From contig NC_090699.1 of NCBI RefSeq assembly GCF_040954835.1, positions 13,509,817-13,573,816 on the forward strand: a DNA stretch of 64,000 bases, read 5' to 3'. The stretch is from Lepisosteus oculatus. Its lineage: Eukaryota > Chordata > Actinopteri > Semionotiformes > Lepisosteidae. The translations under genes and the position numbers were made by a program. Every line of letters begins with the position of its first letter. Position 1 is the stretch's first letter. Below the pieces are notes generated by a model. The model had not been told where the DNA came from. It saw only the letters and a list, made by a program, of their open reading frames with translations, and did not search any database. Below are positions 59,111 through 64,000 of this stretch, piece by piece.

Positions 59111-59818
59111 TATGTGAGGGTGTCAGTCAGTGTGTCAGTGTGTCAGGCTGTCACTCAGTGTGTCAGTGTGTCAGTCAGTGTGTCAGTGTCTCAATGTGTC
59201 AGTCAGGGTGTCAGTCAGTGTGTCAGTGTGTCAATGTGTCAGTCAGTCAGAGAGTCAATGTGTCAGTGTGTCAGTCAGTGTGTCAGTCAGGGAGTCAGTC
59301 AGTGTGTCAGTGTGTCAGGGTGTCAGTCAGGGAGTCAGTCAGTGTGTCAGGGTGTCAGGGTGTCAGTCAGGGTGTCAGGGAGTCAGTCAGTGTGTCAGTG
59401 TGTCAGGGTGTCAGAGTGTCAGTCAAGGAGTCAGTCAGTGTGTCAGTGTGTCAGGGTGTCAGAGTGTCAGTCAAGGAGTCAGTCAGTGTGTCAGTGTGTC
59501 AGGGTGTCAGAGTGTCAGTCAAGGAGTCAGTCAGTGTGTCAGTGTGTCAGGGTGTCAGAGTGTCAGTCAGGGAGTCAGTCAGTGTGTCAGGGTGTCAGGG
59601 TGTCAGTCAGGGTGTCAGGGAGTCAGTCAGTGTGTCAGTGTGTCAGGGAGTCAGAGTGTCAGTCAAGGAGTCAGTCAGTGTGTCAGTGTGTCAGGGTGTC
59701 AGTCAGCGTGTCAGGGTGTCAGGGTGTCAGTCAGGGTGTCAGGGAGTCAGTCAGTGTGTCAGGGTGTCAGAGTGTCAGTCAAGGAGTCAGTCAGTGTGTC
59801 AGTGTGTCAGGGTGTCAC
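59110..59818. repeat. GTCAG-based minisatellite abutting the GPCR stop codon
   Basis: Units of GTGTCAGTGTGTCAGGGTGTCAG and GTCAGTCAAGGAGTCAGTCA with blocks of about 55 bp repeated (59395-59560). The array begins at the stop codon of the GPCR, so its 3' UTR would be repeat. Confidence 0.94.
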
Positions 59819-61091
59819 TCAAGGCGGGGCGAATCGAGGGGGGCCCTCCTGCACTCTCAGCGGGGCGACTCGAGGGGGGCCCCAGCAGCTCTTGCTCAGA
59901 GGGAGCAGGGCGCGCAGCTGCCGCAGGGCGGGGCGGGACAGCAGGAAGTAGAGGGGCGGGTTCCAGCAGGGCGCCAGGCAGATGAGCAGGATGGCCGTGA
60001 GCGAGCCCACCTCCCACAGCAGAGACACTGAGGGGGGGGGCTCCTCGGAGGAGGAGGTGCTGGGGGCAGGGGCAGGGTGCTCGGGGGGCAGTAAGGAGGG
60101 GCTGCAAGGGGCAGGGGGGGAGGCAAAGGGGGGAACTGTGGAGGGGTTTCGAGGGGCAGCGGGGGAGGTGAAGGGGCAGGGGGGAGCTGAGGGGGGACTG
60201 TGAGGGGCAGCGGTTGGGGTGAAGTGGGGGGCTGAGGGGGGGCTGTGAGGGGCAGCGGTTGGGGTGAAGGAGGAGGGGGGGCCTGAGGGGGGGCTGTGAG
60301 GGGCAGCGGTTGGGGTGAAGTGGGGGGCTGAGGGGGGGCTGTGAGGGGCAGCGGTTGGGGTGAAGGAGGAGGGGGGGCCTGAGGGGGGGCTGTGAGGGGC
60401 AGCGGGGGAGGTGAAGTGGGGGGCTGAGGGGGGGCTGTGAGGGGCAGCGGTTGGGGTGAAGGAGGAGGGGGGGCCTGAGGGGGGACTGTGAGGGGCAGCG
60501 GTTGGGGTGAAGGAGGAGGGGGGGCCTGAGGGGGGGCTGTGAGGGGCAGCGGTTGGGGTGAAGGAGGAGGGGGGGCCTGAGGGGGGACTGTGAGGGGCAG
60601 CGGTTGGGGGGAAGTGGGGGGCTGAGGGGGGGCTGTGAGGGGCAGCGGGGGAGGTGAAGTGGGGGGCTGAGGGGGGGCTGTGAGGGGCAGCGGTTGGGGG
60701 GAAGGGGGTGGGCAGGAGCTCCAGGGGCCCGGGAGGCTCCAGCGGCGGAGGCAGGTTGACGAACTCCAGGGCGTAGTAGGGCAGCCAGCTGAGCGCGAAG
60801 GCCAGCGTGGAGCCGATCAGCAGCGCGGTGGCCTTCTTGTTGCGGCGGGCGGCGGTGAAGGTCGTGCCCCCCGGCGTGGGCGCGTGGCGCAGGTGCCGCA
60901 CGATGCGGCCGCAGTTCACCGCGATGGTCACCAGCGGCGCCACGTAGTAGACCAGGAAGGCCGGCACCAGAAACCCCAGCCACTGGCCCCGCCCCACCGC
61001 CCAGGTGCAGTGGCTGTCAAACTGGACATAGGTGACCTTCGGCAGGGCCATCGTCACGGCGACCAGCCAGATCACCGCCAGCACCGCCGCG
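59819..61091 (-). CDS. GPCR coding exon 2 (TM4-TM7, C-terminus)
   Basis: Acceptor CTCTGTCTCAG|C, frame open to TGA at 59821-59819. Codon use is extremely GC-rich. The C-terminal tail after TM7 is about 40 residues and has one Cys (SKSCWG) that could be palmitoylated. Confidence 0.72.
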
Positions 61092-62113
61092 CTGAGACAG
61101 AGGACATCAGTCAGATGAGCTGCATGACCCTTGACCCTAACAGACCATCTCTACATGACCTTTGACCCTCACAGAGCAGCCCTGCATGACCTCTGCCCAT
61201 GACACACCGTCTCTGCATGACCCTTGACCCTAACAGACCATCTCTACATGACCTTTGACCCTCACAGAGCAGCCCTGCATGACCTCTGCCCATGACACAC
61301 CGTCTCTGCATGACCCTTGACCCTAACAGACCATCTCTACATGACCTTTGACCCTCACAGAGCAGCCCTGCATGACCTCTGCCCATGACACACCATCTCT
61401 GCATGACCCTTGACCCTAACAGACCATCTCTACATGACCTTTGACCCTCACAGAGCAGCCCTGCATGACCTCTGCCCATGACACACCATCTCTGCATGAC
61501 CCTTGACCCTAACAGACCAACTCTGCATGACCCTTGACCCTCACAGAGCAGCCCTGCATGAAATTTGACCTTCACAGTGCAGCTCAGCATGACCTCTGCC
61601 CCTGCCAGACCAGCGAAACGTGTCTCCCCCCACCACCACTGCAGTCACAGCTGGCTAGCACACCTGCGCCCCCAAACCCTCGACCCCGCGCCCCGCCCTC
61701 ACTCACAGGTGCCAGGGCCGCAGTGGGGGGCTGGCGGGCGCGGTGACGATGCGGTGCCGCAGCACGGACATGGCGGCCAGGCTGAAGATGTCCACGCCGG
61801 CGGTCAGCGAGGTGGAGAAGGCCAGGAAGACGCAGGTGTGGCCGCCTAGGCGCCAGCCGCGGCCGGCCGCGGTCAGCAGCACGCAGGGCAGTGCCAGCAG
61901 CGCACCCAGGTCCGCTAGGCTCAGGTTGAGCAGCAGCACGGAGCTGGGCCGGGCCCGGCGCTGGCGCTGGCGCAGCAGCACCAGCCAGACCAGCAGGTGG
62001 CCCCCCACCCCCGCCAGCAGCGCCAGCACGCTGAACAGCGGCAGCACCAGCGAGAAGGAGATGGTGGTGTCGGCCGAGACTGACTCAAAGAGCAGGTTCA
62101 CTATCGCAGGCAT
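59819..62113 (-). CDS. Class A (rhodopsin-like) G-protein-coupled receptor, two coding exons, identity uncertain
   Basis: A seven-helix receptor of 559 residues from exons 61707-62113 and 59819-61091 (1680 bases; phase 2 junction restores Leu136). Seen: TM1 about 19-47 with AGVGGHLLVW (usual GN is GH); TM2 NLSLADL 63-69; TM3 Cys94; the DRY region reads VLRHRIV (Asp and Tyr lost, Arg kept); TM4 Trp144; ECL2 Cys164; TM5 with Pro188; TM6 FALSWLPYY 234-242; TM7 with NPPLY 513-517, an intact NPxxY. Residues 250-490, between TM6 and TM7, are a Pro/Ser/His repeat encoded by an array. The N-terminus is only about 18 residues with no glycosylation sequon, so an upstream exon may exist. The best resemblance is to galanin/GPR151-like or leukotriene-B4-like receptors. 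LTB4R lies in the same human region, but similarity by eye does not settle it. Confidence 0.72.
60110..60720 (-). repeat. Coding minisatellite in the GPCR third extracellular loop
   Basis: Units of about 39 to 54 bp built from GGGGCTGTGAGGGGCAGCGG and TTGGGGTGAAGGAGGAGGGG. In the receptor frame they read PTAAPHSPPSGPPSSFT or PTAAPHSPPSAPHFT; unit lengths are multiples of three, so the frame never breaks. About 12 copies. Confidence 0.93.
61092..61706 (-). repeat. About 92-bp minisatellite in the GPCR intron
   Basis: 61110-61560: about five copies of TGACCCTTGACCCTAACAGA, CATGACCTTTGACCCTCACA and GCAGCCCTGCATGACCTCTG. It contains repeated TGACCTTTGACCC, a DR1/nuclear-receptor-like half-site pair, in every unit. 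61560-61706 is unique. Confidence 0.9.
61707..62113 (-). CDS. GPCR coding exon 1 (TM1-TM3)
   Basis: Start ATG at 62113 follows an acceptor-like CTCTCTCAG (AG at 62125-62124). The donor is CACCT|GTGAGT. Its first 50 or so bases, with the acceptor, are copied four more times upstream (62170-62600). Confidence 0.72.
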
Positions 62114-62640
62114 CCTGAGCCACCTGAGAGAGAGACAGGGAGAGAGAGAGAGAGACAGGGAGTGAGAGAGACAGATGGTGGTGTCGGCCGAGACCGACTC
62201 AAAGAGCAGGTTCACTATCGCGGGCATCCTGAGCCACCTGAGAGAGAGACAGGGAGAGAGAGAGAGAGACAGGGAGTGAGAGAGACAGATGGTGGTGTCG
62301 GCCGAGACTGACTCGAAGAGCAGGTTCACTATCGCGGGCATCCTGAGCCACCTGAGAGAGAGACAGGGAGAAAGAGAGACAGGGAGTGAGAGAGACAGAT
62401 GGTGGTGTCGGCCGAGACCGACATGAAGAGCAGGTTCACTATTGCGGGCATCCTGAGCCACCTGAGAGAGAGACAGGGAGAAAGGGAGACAGGGAGAGAG
62501 AGAGGGAGACAAGGAGTGAGAGAGAGAGATGGTGGTGTCGGCCGAGACCGACTCGAAAAGTAGGTTCACTATAGCGGGCATCCCGAGCCACCTGAGAGAG
62601 AGACAGGGAGAGAGAGAGTGAGACAGGGAGTAAGAGAGAG
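62050..62640 (-). repeat. About 115-bp tandem duplication of the GPCR first-exon start
   Basis: Five copies (true copy 62064-62135, others beginning near 62177, 62293, 62402 and 62531). Each contains acceptor-like CTCTCTCTCAGGTGGCTCAG, an ATG and the codons for MPAIVNLLFESVSADTTI, with a few substitutions. A GAGAGACAGGGAG-rich tail continues to about 62750. Confidence 0.92.
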
Positions 62641-62799
62641 AGACAGGGAGTGAGAGAGGGAGACGGGGAGAGAGGAAGATGGGGACAGAAAGGGACAGAG
62701 AGAGGTAGGTAGGAAAAGAGAGAGGGGATGGACAGAAGGAGAGAGAGTGTGATTGATGATTAATGATGCAGATCAAAATAATTCCACCAAAACATAAAT

Positions 62800-63075
62800 G
62801 TTGATACCAATACCGTGTACTAGTGTGTAGCTTCTAGTTTAAATTAATTCAAAGGAATCCAGTGCTTCAATTAGTCCAGAGTCCCATAATCAGTCGAGTG
62901 TGATAAATAGTCCAGGTTTTAATTAATCCAGCCTGCAAACTAGTCCAGTGTTTTAATCAATCCAGCGTGATGGTAAATTGAATGTCTTAATTACTCCTTT
63001 GAGATAATTAGTCCAGTGTCCTGAGTAATCCAGCACAGAAGATAGCCCAAGTCCATATGAATCCAGCAGGAAAAT
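62800..63075. repeat. Degenerate AT-rich repeat with TTAATCCAG cores
   Basis: Irregular units of about 25 to 35 bp around AATCCAG or TAGTCCAGTGT, with TTAATTAATCC (near 62922) and GTAATCCAGC (near 63026). An old, diverged tandem array. 63075-63260 is unique. Confidence 0.6.
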
Positions 63076-63261
63076 CAGTGAACAAAGTTGAGATATGAAC
63101 GCACAACTCTTCCAGCAACTCTGGCAGTATGAATGATTCTGTCCCTCTCTCCCATCTCTCTATCCATCTCTCTCTCCCTCCTCCTCTCTCCCTTCTGCAT
63201 TTCCTTAACTACTGATGAATGTAATTATGGTCACCAGCTGTTCATTTAAAAGGTCAAGAAG

Positions 63262-64000
63262 AGACAGAAGGCTGATACACACCGCTGACACTGACAGACA
63301 GGTACCAAGAGAGAGACACACAGAGAGCAGACACAGACACACACCCCTGACACTGACAGACAGGTACCCAGAGAGAGACAGACAGAGAGCAGACACAGAC
63401 ACACACTGCTGACACTGACAGACAGGTACCAAGAGAGAGACAGACAGAGAGCTGACATAGACACACACCGCTGACACTGACAGACAGGTACCCAGAGAGA
63501 GACAGACAGAGAGCAGACACAGACACACACCGCTGACACTGACAGACAGGTACCAAGAGAGAGACAGACAGAGAGCTGACATAGACACACACCGCTGACA
63601 CTGACAGACAGGTACCCAGAGAGAGACAGACAGAGAGCTGACAGACACACACCGCTGACACTGACAGACAGGTACCAAGAGAGAGACAGACAGAGAGCAG
63701 ACACAGACACACACCGCTGACACTGACAGACAGGTACCAAGAGAGAGACAGACAGAGAGCAGACACAGACACACACTGCTGATACTGACAGACAAGTACC
63801 AAGAGAGAGACAGACAGAGGGCAGACACAGACACACACTGCTGATACTGACAGACAGGTACCCAGAGAGAGACAGACAGAGAGCTGACACAGACACACAC
63901 TGCTGACACTGACAGACAGGTACCCAGAGAGAGACAGACAGAGGGCAGACACAGACACACACTGCTGATACTGACAGACAGGTATCCAGAGAGAGACAGA
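63262..64000. repeat. About 60-bp minisatellite at the right edge
   Basis: About 12 copies of CACTGACAGACAGGTACCAA and GAGAGAGACAGACAGAGAGC with CTGACACAGACACACACCGC. Minus-strand units contain CTCTCTGGGTACCTGTCTGT CAG, again acceptor-like. The array runs off the window. Confidence 0.94.

Noticed and set aside
59114-60031. 305-codon plus-strand frame near the GPCR 3' end
   Set aside because: It is the GTCAG array running antisense into the GPCR C-terminus. Val/Ser/Gln/Cys-rich repeat translation.

Overview
The window is vertebrate nuclear DNA, most likely from a ray-finned fish. It holds spliced vertebrate genes, a Tc1 transposon with IR/DR-type ends, a tRNA-derived SINE and non-LTR retrotransposon 3' ends of a kind familiar from fish. 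I suspect a gar-like or bowfin-like lineage, but that is a guess. By eye, well over half of the 64 kb is tandem repeat (minisatellite arrays with units of about 11 to 122 bp). Most long open frames here are stop-free repeat, not genes.

Genes I can support, all on the minus strand: (1) the first coding exon of mdp1 (Mg-dependent phosphatase 1) at 560-593, with its CpG-rich promoter; (2) a complete four-coding-exon rem2 (RGK small GTPase), 10917-19486; (3) a complete four-coding-exon nrl (large-MAF bZIP, rod photoreceptor regulator), 30077-37957, with a candidate noncoding exon and promoter near 41345-41740; (4) a two-coding-exon class A GPCR, 59819-62113, of uncertain identity. In rem2, nrl and the GPCR every intron phase closes and the summed exons are divisible by three (291, 374 and 559 residues). 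REM2, NRL and MDP1 all lie in human 14q11.2-q12, so the set is a conserved syntenic block. Two weak plus-strand exons (3527-3661, 7034-7185) may belong to another gene.

Layout: 1-1250 mdp1 5' end; 1250-8800 arrays and the possible plus-strand exons; 8800-21970 rem2 with 3' UTR, introns filled by 60-bp and 98-bp arrays, and a CpG-rich upstream region; 21970-26690 large TG-rich array and another 60-bp array; 26690-41740 nrl; 41740-44350 foldback element, SINE-like tail and arrays; 44351-46684 degraded Tc1 element; 46860-49165 arrays, a giant inverted repeat and two islands with CRX/OTX-type motifs; 49165-53812 two copies of one non-LTR element, one of them exploded into minisatellites; 53812-59820 arrays; 59819-62650 the GPCR; then arrays to the end.

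The most unusual signal is a 60/64-bp minisatellite family. Each unit carries a polypyrimidine tract plus CAG, like a 3' splice site, and the arrays abut the true splice acceptors of five separate exons in two genes. Other arrays also grew from functional sequence: a retrotransposon reading frame (with microhomologies flanking the seed), a Tc1 transposase C-terminus, the start of the GPCR first coding exon, and a GPCR extracellular loop.
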